A stretch of 64,000 nt of DNA, from contig NC_063278.1 in NCBI RefSeq assembly GCF_910591885.1, forward strand, positions 18,987,989 through 19,051,988, read 5' to 3'. A program made the position numbers and the translations under genes. The notes under the pieces were generated by a model. That model saw only the letters and a list, made by a program, of their open reading frames with translations. It searched no databases and was not told the DNA's origin. Of the stretch, positions 1 through 14,790 are shown piece after piece. Origin of the DNA: Bombus terrestris. Its lineage: Eukaryota > Arthropoda > Insecta > Hymenoptera > Apidae. Position 1 is the first letter of the stretch, and each line of letters begins with the position of its first letter.

Positions 1-90
1 ATCGTAATACTATATAACGTTATTGGATATATCATAATAGCATATAACGTTATACGTTATATCGTAATAGTATATAACGTTATACGTTAT

Positions 91-120
91 ATCGTAATAG
101 CATATAACGTTATACGTTAT
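91..120 (+). repeat. Reference monomer of the satellite
   Basis: This is a clean example of the commonest unit. All eight G/C bases sit in four dinucleotides: CpG at unit positions 3-4, 18-19 and 25-26, and GpC at 10-11. The unit splits into two related 15-mers (positions 4-18 and 19-33, wrapping into the next unit) that match at 10 of 15 bases. This suggests an older 15-bp repeat. ACGT occurs twice per unit (17-20 and 24-27), and AACGTT occurs once. Confidence 0.95.
103..120. other. Palindrome and 7-3-7 hairpin within each monomer
   Basis: Shown in one unit, but present in most copies. Unit positions 13-24 read TATAACGTTATA, a perfect 12-bp palindrome. Overlapping it, positions 14-20 (ATAACGT) and 24-30 (ACGTTAT) are 7-base inverted arms around the 3-base loop TAT. 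Units with C at position 11 and T at position 25 (for example 901-930) extend the palindrome to a perfect 16 bp over positions 11-26. Cruciform or hairpin formation is inferred, not shown. Confidence 0.85.
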
Positions 121-1680
121 ATCGTAATAGTATATAACGTTATACGTTATATCGTAATAGCATATAACGTTATACGTTATATCGTAATAGTATATAACGT
201 TATACGTTATATCGTAATAGCATATAACGTTATACGTTATGTCGTAATAGCATATAACGTTATACGTTATATCGTAATAGCATATAACGTTATACGTTAT
301 ATCGTAATAGCATATAACGTTATACGTTATATCGTAATAGCATATAACGTTATACGTTATATCGTTATAGCATATAACGTTATACGTGATATCGTAATAG
401 TATATAACGTTATACGTTATATCGTAATAGCATATAACGTTATACGTTATATCGTAATAGCATATAACGGTATACGTTATATCGTTATACTATATAACGT
501 TATACGTTATATCATAGTAGTATATAACGTTATACGTTATATCGTAATAGCATATAACGTTATACGTTATATCGTAATACTATATAACGTTATATGTTAT
601 ATCGTAATACTATATAACGTTATACGCTATATCGTAATAGTATATAACGTTATACGTTATATCGTAATAGCATATAACGTTATACGTTATATCGTAATAG
701 CATATAGCGTTATACGTTATACCATAATAGCATATAACGTTATACGTTATATCGTAATAGTATATAACATTATTAGCTATATCACAATAGCATATAACGT
801 TATACGTTATATCGTAATAGTACATAACGTTATACGTTATATCGTAATAGCATATAAAGTTATACGTTATATCGTAATACTATATAACGTTATATGTTAT
901 ATCGTGATAGCATATAACGTTATATGTTATATCGTAATAGCATATAACGTTATACGTTATATCGTAATAGTATGTAACGTTATACGTTATATCGTAATAG
1001 CATATAACGTTATACGTTATATCGTAATAGCATATAACGTTATACGTTATATCGTAATACTATATAACGTTATACGTTATATCGTAATAGCATATAACGT
1101 TATACGTTATATCGTAATAGCATATAACGTTATACGTTATATCGTAATACTATATAACGTTATACGTTATATCATAGTAGTATATAACGTTGTACGTTAT
1201 ATCGTAATAGTATATAACGTTATCAGATATATCATAATAGCATATAACGTTATACGTTATATCGTAATAGTATATAACGTTATACGTTATATCGTAATAG
1301 CATATAACGTTATACGTTATATCGTAATAGCACATAACGTTATACGTTATATCGTAATAGCATATAACGTTATACGTTATATCGTAATAGCATATAACGT
1401 TATACGTTATATCGTAATAGCATATAACGTTATACGTTATATCGTAATACTATATAACGTTATATGTTATATCGTAATACTATATAACGTTATACGTTAT
1501 ATCGTAATAGTATATAACGATATACGTTATATCGTAATACTATATAACGTTATATGTTATATCGTAATACTATATAACGTTATACGCTTTATCGTAATAG
1601 TATATAACGTTATACGTTATATCACAGTAGTATATAACGTTATACGTTATATCGTAGTAGTATATAACGTTATATGTTAT

Positions 1681-3660
1681 ATCGTAATACTATATAACGT
1701 TATTGGATATATCATAATAGCATATAACGTTATACGTTATATCGTAATAGTATATAACGTTATACGTTATATCGTAATAGCATATAACGTTATACGTTAT
1801 ATCGTAATAGTATATAACGTTATACGTTATATCGTAATAGCATATAACGTTATACGTTATATCGTAATAGTATATAACGTTATACGTTATATCGTAATAG
1901 CATATAACGTTATACGTTATGTCGTAATAGCATATAACGTTATACGTTATATCGTAATAGCATATAACGTTATACGTTATATCGTAATAGCATATAACGT
2001 TATACGTTATATCGTAATAGCATATAACGTTATACGTTATATCGTTATAGCATATAACGTTATACGTTATATCGTAATAGCATATAACGTTATACGTTAT
2101 ATCGTAATACTATATAACGTTATATGTTATATCGTAATACTATATAACGTTATACGCTATATCGTAATAGTATATAACGTTATACGTTATATCGTAATAG
2201 CATATAACGTTATACGTTATATCGTAATAGCATATAGCGTTATACGTTATACCATAATAGCATATAACGTTATACGTTATATCGTAATAGTATATAACAT
2301 TATTAGCTATATCACAATAGCATATAACGTTATACGTTATATCGTAATAGTACATAACGTTATACGTTATATCGTAATAGCATATAAAGTTATACGTTAT
2401 ATCGTAATACTATATAACGTTATATGTTATATCGTGATAGCATATAACGTTATATGTTATATCGTAATAGCATATAACGTTATACGTTATATCGTAATAG
2501 TATGTAACGTTATACGTTATATCGTAATAGCATATAACGTTATACGTTATATCGTAATAGCATATAACGTTATACGTTATATCGTAATACTATATAACGT
2601 TATACTTTATATCGTAATAGTATATAACGTTATATGTTATATCGTAATAACATATAACGCTATACGTTATATCGTAATACTATATAACGTTATACGTTAT
2701 ATCGTAATAGCATATAACGTTATACGTTATATCGTAATAGCATATAACGTTATACGTTATATCGTAATAGTATATAACGTTAAAGGTTATATCGTAATAC
2801 TATATAACGTTATTAGCTATATCATAATAGCATATAACGTTATACGTTATATCGTAATAGTATATAACGTTATATGTTATATCGTAATACTATATAACGT
2901 TATACGTTATATAGTAATAGTATATAACGTTATATGTTATATCGTAATAACATATAACGCTATACGTTATATCGTAATAGTATATAACGTTATACGTTAT
3001 ATCGTAATACTATATAACGTTATACGTTATATCGTAATAGTATATAACGTTATACGTTATATCGTAATAGCATATAACGTTATACGTTATATCGTAATAG
3101 CATATAACGTTATACGTTATATCGTAATACTATATAACGTTATACGTTATATCATAGTAGTATATAACGTTGTACGTTATATCGTAATAGTATATAACGT
3201 TATTAGATATATCATAATAGCATATAACGTTATACGTTATATCGTAATAGTATATAACGTTATACGTTATATCGTAATAGCATATAACGTTATACGTTAT
3301 ATCGTAATAGCATATAACGTTATACGTTATATCGTAATAGCATATAACGTTATACGTTATATCGTAATAGCATATAACGTTATACGTTATATCGTAATAG
3401 CATATAACGTTATACGTTATATCGTAATACTATATAACGTTATATGTTATATCGTAATACTATATAACGTTATACGTTATATCGTAATAGTATATAACGA
3501 TATACGTTATATCGTAATACTATATAACGTTATATGTTATATCGTAATACTATATAACGTTATACGCTTTATCGTAATAGTATATAACGTTATACGTTAT
3601 ATCACAGTAGTATATAACGTTATACGTTATATCGTAATAGTATATAACGTTATATGTTAT
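1681..3660 (+). repeat. Higher-order repeat copy, 66 units
   Basis: Repeats 1-1680 with whole-unit changes. 1681-2040 matches 1-360. The five units at 391-540 are missing, so the offset drops to 1,530. An extra 450 bp then appears in the interval 2611-3120, and 3121-3660 matches 1141-1680 at offset 1,980. The inserted part carries the TATACTTTAT, TAAAGGTTAT and ATAGTAATAG markers, which are seen again at 10981-11340 and 17281-17640. Confidence 0.8.
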
Positions 3661-5490
3661 ATCGTAATACTATATAACGTTATTGGATATATCATAATAG
3701 CATATAACGTTATACGTTATATCGTAATAGTATATAACGTTATACGTTATATCGTAATAGCATATAACGTTATACGTTATATCGTAATAGTATATAACGT
3801 TATACGTTATATCGTAATAGCATATAACGTTATACGTTATATCGAAATAGCATATAACGTTATACGTTATATCGTAATAGCATATAACGTTATACGTTAT
3901 ATCGTAATACTATATAACGTTATACGTTATATCGTAATAGTATATAACGTTATATGTTATATCGTAATAACATATAACGCTATACGTTATATCGTAATAG
4001 TATATAACGTTAAAGGTTATATCGTAATACTATATAACGTTATTAGCTATATCGTAATACTATATAACGTTATACGTTATATCGTAATACTATATAACGT
4101 TATACGTTATATCGTAATAGCATATAACGTTATACGTTATATCGTAATAGTATATAACGTTATACGTTATATCGTAATAGCATATAACGTTATACGTTAT
4201 ATCGTAATACTATATAACGTTATACGTTATATCGTAATAGCATATAACGTTATACGTTATATCGTAATAGTATATAACGTTATACGTTATATCGTAATAG
4301 CATATAACGTTATACGTGATATCGAAATAGCATATAACGTTATACGTTATATCGTAATAGCATATAACGTTATACGTCATATCGTAATACTATATAACGT
4401 TATACGTTATATCGTAATAGTATGTAACGTTATACGTTATATCGTAATAGCATATAACGTTATACGTTATATCGTAATAGCATATAACGTTATACGTTAT
4501 ATCGTAATAGTATATAACGTTATAAGTTATATCGTAATACTATATAACGTTATACGTTATATCGTAATAGTATATAACGATATACGTTATATCGTCATAC
4601 TATATAACGTTATATGTTATATCGTAATACTATATAACGTTATCCGCTTTATCGTAATAGTATATAACGTTATACGTTATATCGTAATACTATATAACGT
4701 TATACGCTTTATCGTAATAGTATATAACGTTATACGTTATATCACAGTAGTATATAACGCTATACGTTATATCGTAATAGTATATAACGTTATACGTTAT
4801 ATCGTAATACTATATAACGTTATACGTTATATCGTAATACTATATAACGTTATACGTTATATCGTAATAGCATATAACGTTATACGTTATATCGTAATAG
4901 CATATAACGTTATACGTTATATCGTAATACTATATAACGTTATACGTTATATCATAGTAGTATATAACGTTGTACGTTATATCGTAATAGTATATAACGT
5001 TATCAGATATATCATAATAGCATATAACGTTATACGTTATATCGTAATAGTATATAACGTTATACGTTATATCGTAATTGCATATAACGTTATACGTTAT
5101 ATCGTAATAGCATATAACGTTATACGTTATATCGTAATAGCATATAACGTTATACGTTATATCGTAATAGCATATAACGTTATACGTTATATCGTAATAG
5201 CATATAACGTTATACGTTATATCGTAATACTATATAACGTTATATGTTATATCGTAATACTATATAACGTTATACGTTATATCGTAATAGTATATAACGA
5301 TATACGTTATATCGTAATACTATATAACGTTATATGTTATATCGTAATACTATATAACGTTATACGCTTTATCGTAATAGTATATAACGTTATACGTTAT
5401 ATCACAGTAGTATATAACGTTATACGTTATATCACAGTAGTATATAACGTTATACGTTATATCGTAATAGTATATAACGTTATATGTTAT
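3661..5490 (+). repeat. Higher-order repeat copy, 61 units
   Basis: Runs from the TATTGGATAT landmark at 3661 to the next one at 5491. Markers include ATCGAAATAG at 3841 and 4321, TATCCGCTTT at 4621, ATCGTAATTG at 5071, and paired ATCACAGTAG units at 5401 and 5431. The same order recurs at offset 18,420 (22081-23910) and again 7,500 bp later (29581-31410). A variant lacking the units at 5071-5220 lies at 12031 onward. Confidence 0.8.
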
Positions 5491-7140
5491 ATCGTAATAC
5501 TATATAACGTTATTGGATATATCATAATAGCATATAACGTTATACGTTATATCGTAATAGTATATAACGTTATACGTTATATCGTAATAGCATATAACGT
5601 TATACGTTATATCGTAATAGTATATAACGTTATACGTTATATCGTAATAACATATAACGCTATACGTTATATCGTAATAGCATATAACGTTATACGTTAT
5701 ATCGTAATAGTATATAACGTTACACGTTATATCGTAATACTATATAACGTTATTAGCTATATCATAATAGCATATAACGTTATACGTTATATCGTAATAG
5801 TATATAACGTTATATGTTATATCGTAATACTATATAACGTTATACGTTATATCGTAATAGTATATAACGTTATATGTTATATCGTAATAGCATATAACGT
5901 TATACGTTATATCGTAATAGCATATAACGTTATACGTTATATCGTAATACTATATAACGTTATACGTTATATCGTAATAGTATATAACGTTATATGTTAT
6001 ATCGTAATAACATATAACGCTATACGTTATATCGTAATAGTATATAACGTTAAAGGTTATATCGTAATACTATATAACGTTATTAGCTATATCATAATAG
6101 CATATAACGTTATACGTTATATCGTAATAGTATATAACGTTATATGTTATATCGTAATAGTATATAACGTTATACGTTATATCGTAATAGCATATAACGT
6201 TATACGTTATATCGTAATACTATATAACGTTATACGTTATATCGTAATAGCATATAACGTTATACGTTATATCGTAATAGCATATAACGTTATACGTTAT
6301 ATCGAAATAGCATATAACGTTATACGTTATATCGTAATAGCATATAACGTTATACGTTATATCGTAATAGCATATAACGTTATATGTTATATCGTAATAG
6401 CATATAACGTTATACGTTATATCGTAATAGTATGTAACGTTATACGTTATATCGTAATAGCATATAACGTTATACGTTATATCGTAATAGCATATAACGT
6501 TATACGTTATATCGTAATAGTATATAACGTTAAAGGTTATATCGTAATACTATATAACGTTATTAGCTATATCATAATAGCATATAACGTTATACGTTAT
6601 ATCGTAATAGTATATAACGTTATATGTTATATCGTAATACTATATAACGTTATACGTTATATCGTAATAGTATATAACGTTAAAGGTTATATCGTAATAC
6701 TATATAACGTTATTAGCTATATCATAATAGCATTTAACGTTATACGTTATATCGTAATAGTATATAACGTTATATGTTATATCGTAATACTATATAACGT
6801 TATACGTTATATCATAATAGCATATAGCGTTATACGTTATATCGTAATAGTATATAACGTTATTAGCTATATCACAATAGCATATAACGTTATACGTTAT
6901 ATCGTAATAGTACATAACGTTATACGTTATATCGTAATAGCATATAACGTTATACGTTATATCGTAATACTATATAACGTTATATGTTATATCGTAATAC
7001 CATATAACGTTATACGTTATATCGTAATAGCATATAACGTTATACGTTATATCGTAATAGTATATAACGTTAAAGGTTATATCGTAATACTATATAACGT
7101 TATTAGCTATATCATAATAGCATATAACGTTATACGTTAT
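5491..7140 (+). repeat. Higher-order repeat region with five-unit duplications
   Basis: 5491-6270 matches 23911-24690. Beyond that, a five-unit block starting with the TAAAGGTTAT unit is tandemly duplicated: 6511-6660 with 6661-6810, and again from 7051. The same 150-bp doubling appears at 7681-7980 and 8701-9000. The copy at 6721 has a private substitution (CATTTAACGT). Confidence 0.75.
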
Positions 7141-9180
7141 ATCGTAATAGTATATAACGTTATATGTTATATCGTAATACTATATAACGTTATACGTTAT
7201 ATCGTAATAGTATATAACGTTAAAGGTTATATCGTAATACTATATAACGTTATTAGCTATATCATAATAGCATATAACGTTATACGTTATATCGTAATAG
7301 TATATAACGTTATATGTTATATCGTAGTACTATATAACGTTATACGTTATATCATAATAGCATATAGCGTTATACGTTATATCGTAATAGTATATAACGT
7401 TATTAGCTATATCACAATAGCATATAACGTTATACGTTATATCGTAATAGTACATAACGTTATACGTTATATCGTAATAGCATATAACGTTATACGTTAT
7501 ATCGTAATACTATATAACGTTATATGTTATATCGTAATACCATATAACGTTATATGTTATATCGTAATAGCATATAACGTTATACGTTATATCGTAATAG
7601 TATGTAACGTTATACGTTATATCGTAATAGCATATAACGTTATACGTTATATCGTAATAGCATATAACGTTATACGTTATATCGTAATAGTATATAACGT
7701 TAAAGGTTATATCGTAATACTATATAACGTTATTAGCTATATCATAATAGCATATAACGTTATACGTTATATCGTAATAGTATATAACGTTATATGTTAT
7801 ATCGTAATACTATATAACGTTATACGTTATATCGTAATAGTATATAACGTTAAAGGTTATATCGTAATACTATATAACGTTATTAGCTATATCATAATAG
7901 CATATAACGTTATACGTTATATCGTAATAGTATATAACGTTATATGTTATATCGTAATACTATATAACGTTATACGTTATATAGTAATAGTATATAACGT
8001 TATATGTTATATCGTAATAAGATATAACGCTATACGTTATATCGTAATAGTATATAACGTTATACGTTATATCGTAATACTATATAACGTTATACGTTAT
8101 ATCGTAATACTATATATCGTTATACGTTATATCGTAATAGCATATAACGTTATACGTTATATCGTAATAGCATATAACGTTATATGTTATATCGTAATAC
8201 TATATAACGTTATACGTTATATCGTAATAGTATATAACGTTAAAGGTTATATCGTAATACTATATAACGTTATTAGCTATATCATAATAGCATATAACGT
8301 TATACGTTATATCGTAATAGTATATAACGTTATATGTTATATCGTAGTACTATATAACGTTATACGTTATATCATAATAGCATATAGCGTTATACGTTAT
8401 ATCGTAATAGTATATAACGTTATTAGCTATATCACAATAGCATATAACGTTATACGTTATATCGTAATAGTACATAACGTTATACGTTATATCGTAATAG
8501 CATATAACGTTATACGTTATATCGTAATACTATATAACGTTATATGTTATATCGTAATACCATATAACGTTATATGTTATATCGTAATAGCATATAACGT
8601 TATACGTTATATCGTAATAGTATGTAACGTTATACGTTATATCGTAATAGCATATAACGTTATACGTTATATCGTAATAGCATATAACGTTATACGTTAT
8701 ATCGTAATAGTATATAACGTTAAAGGTTATATCGTAATACTATATAACGTTATTAGCTATATCATAATAGCATATAACGTTATACGTTATATCGTAATAG
8801 TATATAACGTTATATGTTATATCGTAATACTATATAACGTTATACGTTATATCGTAATAGTATATAACGTTAAAGGTTATATCGTAATACTATATAACGT
8901 TATTAGCTATATCATAATAGCATATAACGTTATACGTTATATCGTAATAGTATATAACGTTATATGTTATATCGTAATACTATATAACGTTATACGTTAT
9001 ATAGTAATAGTATATAACGTTATATGTTATATCGTAATAAGATATAACGCTATACGTTATATCGTAATAGTATATAACGTTATACGTTATATCGTAATAC
9101 TATATAACGTTATACGTTATATCGTAATACTATATATCGTTATACGTTATATCGTAATAGCATATAACGTTATACGTTAT
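7141..9180 (+). repeat. 1,020-bp tandem duplication
   Basis: 7141-8160 and 8161-9180 are head-to-tail copies of 34 units. Shared rare markers at exactly 1,020-bp spacing are ATCGTAGTAC (7321, 8341), the AAGATATAACGC unit (8011, 9031) and TATATATCGT (8101, 9121). The first unit of the second copy is a chimera of the two boundary units, as expected for an unequal crossover inside a monomer. Confidence 0.85.
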
Positions 9181-12090
9181 ATCGTAATAGCATATAACGT
9201 TATACGTTATATCGTAATACTATATAACGTTATACGTTATATCATAGTAGTATATAACGTTGTACGTTACATCGTAATAGTATATAACGTTATATGTTAT
9301 ATCGTAATAGCATATAACGTTATATGTTATATCGTAATAGCATATAACGTTATACGTTATATCGTAATAGTATGTAACGTTATACGTTATATCGTAATAG
9401 CATATAACGTTATACGTTATATCGTAATAGTATATAACGTTATATGTTATATCGTAATACTATATAACGTTATACGTTATATCGTAATAGTATATAACGA
9501 TATACGTTATATCGTCATACTATATAACGTTATATGTTATATCGTAATACTATATAACGTTATACGCTTTATCGTAATAGTATATAACGTTATACGTTAT
9601 ATCGTAATAGCATATAACGTTATACGTTATATCGTAATAGCATATAACGTTATACGTTATATCGTAATAGCATATAACGTTATACGTTATATCGTAATAC
9701 TATATAACGTTATTAGATATATCATAATAGCATATAACGTTATACGTTATATCGTAATAGTATATAACGTTATACGTTATATCGTAATAGCATATAGCGT
9801 TATACGTTATATCGTAATAGCATATAACGTTATACGTTATATCGTAATAGCATATAACGTTATACGTTATATCGTAATAGCATATAACGTTATACGTTAT
9901 ATCGTAATAGCATATAACGTTATACGTTATATCGTAATACTATATAACGTTATATGTTATATCGTAATACTATATAACGTTATACGTTATATCGTAATAG
10001 TATATAACGATATACGTTATATCGTAATACTATATAACGTTATATGTTATATCGTAATACTATATAACGTTATACGCTTTATCGTAATAGTATATAACGT
10101 TATACGTTATATCACAGTAGTATATAACGTTATACGTTATATCGTAATAGTATATAACGTTATATGTTATATCGTAATACTATATAACGTTATTGGATAT
10201 ATCATAATAGCATATAACGTTATACGTTATATCGCAATACTATATAACGTTATACGTTATATCGTAATAGCATATAACGTTATACGTTATATCGTAATAG
10301 TATATAACGTTATACGTTATATCGTAATAGCATATAACGTTATACGTTATATCGTAATAGCATATAACGTTATACGTTATGTCGTAATAGCATATAACGT
10401 TATACGTTATATCGTAATAGCATATAACGTTATACGTTATATCGTAATAGCATATAACGTTATACGTTATATCGTAATAGCATATAACGTTATACGTTAT
10501 ATCGTAATAGCATATAACGTTATACGTTATATCGTAATAGTATATAACGTTATACGCTATATCGTAATAGTATATAACGTTATACGTTATATCGTAATAG
10601 CATATAACGTTATACGTTATATCGTAATAGCATATAGCGTTATACGTTATACCATAATAGCATATAACGTTATACGTTATATCGTAATAGTATATAACAT
10701 TATTAGCTATATCACAATAGCATATAACGTTATACGTTATATCCTAATAGTACATAACGTTATACGTTATATCGTAATAGCATATAACGTTATACGTTAT
10801 ATCGTAATACTATATAACGTTATATGTTATATCGTGATAGCATATAACGTTATATGTTATATCGTAATAGCATATAACGTTATACGTTATATCGTAATAG
10901 TATGTAACGTTATACGTTATATCGTAACAGCATATAACGTTATACGTTATATCGTAATAGCATATAACGTTATACGTTATATCGTAATACTATATAACGT
11001 TATACTTTATATCGTAATAGTATATAACGTTATATGTTATATCGTAATAACATATAACGCTATACGTTATATCGTAATACTATATAACGTTATACGTTAT
11101 ATCGTAATAGCATATAACGTTATACGTTATATCGTAATAGCATATAACGTTATACGTTATATCGTAATAGTATATAACGTTAAAGGTTATATCGTAATAC
11201 TATATAACGTTATTAGCTATATCATAATAGCATATAACGTTATACGTTATATCGTAATAGTATATAACGTTATATGTTATATCGTAATACTATATAACGT
11301 TATACGTTATATAGTAATAGTATATAACGTTATATGTTATATCGTAATAACATATAACGCTATACGTTATATCGTAATAGTATATAACGTTATACGTTAT
11401 ATCGTAATACTATATAACGTTATACGTTATATCGTAATACTATATAACGTTATACGTTATATCGTAATAGCATATAACGTTATACGTTATATCGTAATAG
11501 CATATAACGTTATACGTTATATCGTAATACTATATAACGTTATACGTTATATCATAGTAGTATATAACGTTGTACGTTATGTCGTAATAGTATATAACGT
11601 TATTAGATATATCATAATAGCATATAACGTTATACGTTATATCGTAATAGTATATAACGTTATACGTTATATCGTAATAGCATATAACGTTATACGTTAT
11701 ATCGTAATAGCATATAACGTTATACGTTATATCGTAATAGCATATAACGTTATACGTTATATCGTAATAGCATATAACGTTATACGTTATATCGTAATAG
11801 CATATAACGTTATACGTTATATCGTAATACTATATAACGTTATATGTTATATCGTAATACTATATAACGTTATACGTTATATCGTAATACTATATAACGT
11901 TATATGTTATATCGTAATACTATATAACGTTATACGCTTTATCGTAATAGTATATAACGTTATACGTTATATCACAGTAGTATATAACGTTATACGTTAT
12001 ATCGTAATAGTATATAACGTTATATGTTATATCGTAATACTATATAACGTTATTGGATATATCATAATAGCATATAACGTTATACGTTAT
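9181..12090 (+). repeat. Higher-order repeat region
   Basis: 10561-11880 matches 2161-3480 at offset 8,400, including ACCATAATAG at 10651, TATACTTTAT at 10981 and ATCATAGTAG at 11551. Private markers are ATCCTAATAG at 10741 and ATCGTAACAG at 10921. The unit ending ACGATATACG, expected after 11880, is missing, so 11881 onward aligns at offset 8,370. 10831-11880 also aligns to 17131-18180 at offset 6,300. Confidence 0.75.
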
Positions 12091-14110
12091 ATCGTAATAG
12101 TATATAACGTTATACGTTATATCGTAATAGCATATAACGTTATACGTTATATCGTAATAGTATATAACGTTATACGTTATATCGTAATAGCATATAACGT
12201 TATACGTTATATCGAAATAGCATATAACGTTATACGTTATATCGTAATAGCATATAACGTTATACGTTATATCGTAATACTATATAACGTTATACGTTAT
12301 ATCGTAATAGTATATAACGTTATATGTTATATCGTAATAACATATAACGCTATACGTTATATCGTAATAGTATATAACGTTAAAGGTTATATCGTAATAC
12401 TATATAACGTTATTAGCTATATCGTAATACTATATAACGTTATACGTTATATCGTAATACTATATAACGTTATACGTTATATCGTAATAGCATATAACGT
12501 TATACGTTATATCGTAATAGTATATAACGTTATACGTTATATCGTAATAGCATATAACGTTATACGTTATATCGTAATACTATATAACGTTATACGTTAT
12601 ATCGTAATAGCATATAACGTTATACGTTATATCGTAATAGTATATAACGTTATACGTTATATCGTAATAGCATATAACGTTATACGTTATATCGAAATAG
12701 CATATAACGTTATACGTTATATCGTAATAGCATATAACGTTATACGTCATATCGTAATACTATATAACGTTATACGTTATATCGTAATAGTATGTAACGT
12801 TATACGTTATATCGTAATAGCATATAACGTTATACGTTATATCGTAATAGCATATAACGTTATACGTTATATCGTAATAGTATATAACGTTATAAGTTAT
12901 ATCGTAATACTATATAACGTTATACGTTATATCGTAATAGTATATAACGATATACGTTATATCGTCATACTATATAACGTTATATGTTATATCGTAATAC
13001 TATATAACGTTATACGCTTTATCGTAATACTATATAACGTTATACGTTATATCGTAATACTATATAACGTTATACGCTTTATCGTAATAGTATATAACGT
13101 TATACGTTATATCACAGTAGTATATAACGCTATACGTTATATCGTAATAGTATATAACGTTATACGTTATATCGTAATACTATATAACGTTATACGTTAT
13201 ATCGTAATACTATATAACGTTATACGTTATATCGTAATAGCATATAACGTTATACGTTATATCGTAATAGCATATAACGTTATACGTTATATCGTAATAC
13301 TATATAACGTTATACGTTATATCATAGTAGTATATAACGTTGTACGTTATATCGTAATAGTATATAACGTTATCAGATATATCATAATAGCATATAACGT
13401 TATACGTTATATCGTAATAGTATATAACGTTATACGTTATATCGTAATACTATATAACGTTATATGTTATATCGTAATACTATATAACGTTATACGTTAT
13501 ATCGTAATAGTATATAACGATATACGTTATATCGTAATACTATATAACGTTATATGTTATATCGTAATACTATATAACGTTATACGCTTTATCGTAATAG
13601 TATATAACGTTATACGTTATATCACAGTAGTATATAACGTTATACGTTATATCGTAATAGTATATAACGTTATATGTTATATCGTAATACTATATAACGT
13701 TATTGGATATATCATAATAGCATATAACGTTATACGTTATATCGCAATACTATATAACGTTATACGTTATATCGTAATAGCATATAACGTTATACGTTAT
13801 ATCGTAATAGTATATAACGTTATACGTTATATCGTAATAGCATATAACGTTATACGTTATATCGTAATAGCATATAACGTTATACGTTATGTCGTAATAG
13901 CATATAACGTTATACGTTATATCGTAATAGCATATAACGTTATACGTTATATCGTAATAGCATATAACGTTATACGTTATATCGTAATAGTATATAACGT
14001 TATACGTTATATCGTAATAGCATATAACGTTATACGTTATATCGTAATAGCATATAACGGTATACGTTATATCGTTATACTATATAACGTTATACGTTAT
14101 ATCATAGTAG
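12091..14110 (+). repeat. Duplicated ~2.0-kb block, copy 1
   Basis: Matches 14791-16810 at offset 2,700. Shared markers include ATCGAAATAG at 12211, ATCATAGTAG at 13321, ATCGCAATAC at 13741, the GTCG unit at 13891 and CATATAACGG at 14041. It derives from the same family as 3661 onward, but five CAT-type units equivalent to 5071-5220 are absent at 13441. Confidence 0.8.
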
Positions 14111-14790
14111 TATATAACGTTATACGTTATATCGTAATAGCATATAACGTTATACGTTATATCGTAATACTATATAACGTTATATGTTATATCGTAATAC
14201 TATATAACGTTATACGCTATATCGTAATAGTATATAACGTTATACGTTATATCGTAATAGCATATAACGTTATACGTTATATCGTAATAGCATATAGCGT
14301 TATACGTTATACCATAATAGCATATAACGTTATACGTTATATCGTAATAGTATATAACATTATTAGCTATATCACAATAGCATATAACGTTATACGTTAT
14401 ATCCTAATAGTACATAACGTTATACGTTATATCGTAATAGCATATAACGTTATACGTTATATCGTAATACTATATAACGTTATATGTTATATCGTGATAG
14501 CATATAACGTTATATGTTATATCGTAATAGCATATAACGTTATACGTTATATCGTAATAGTATGTAACGTTATACGTTATATCGTAACAGCATATAACGT
14601 TATACGTTATATCGTAATAGCATATAACGTTATACGTTATATCGTAATACTATATAACGTTATACTTTATATCGTAATAGTATATAACGTTATATGTTAT
14701 ATCGTAATAACATATAACGCTATACGTTATATCGTAATACTATATAACGTTATACGTTATATCGTAATAGCATATAACGTTATACGTTAT
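14111..14790 (+). repeat. Spacer part of the array between the two 2.0-kb blocks
   Basis: Twenty-odd units with the order seen at 10561-11100: ACCATAATAG at 14311, ATCCTAATAG at 14401, a GTGATAG unit at 14491, ATCGTAACAG at 14581 and TATACTTTAT at 14641. It is ordinary satellite with nothing else in it. Confidence 0.75.

Larger units (their letters stand above)
1..1680 (+). repeat. Higher-order repeat copy, 56 units
   Basis: Begins with the landmark unit ending TATTGGATAT. It contains private markers: GTCG start at 241, ATCGTTATAC at 481, ACCATAATAG at 721, the CATATAAAGT unit at 841, the GTGATAG unit at 901, and CACATAACGT at 1321. The same marker order recurs at 20161-21840 and 27661-29340. 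Most of it also recurs directly downstream at 1681-3660. Confidence 0.85.

Noticed and set aside
610..825. Short minus-strand open frames of about 60-80 codons, here and at identical blocks elsewhere
   Set aside because: They are satellite sequence read backwards between units that carry TAG. Identical copies recur only because the higher-order repeat recurs.
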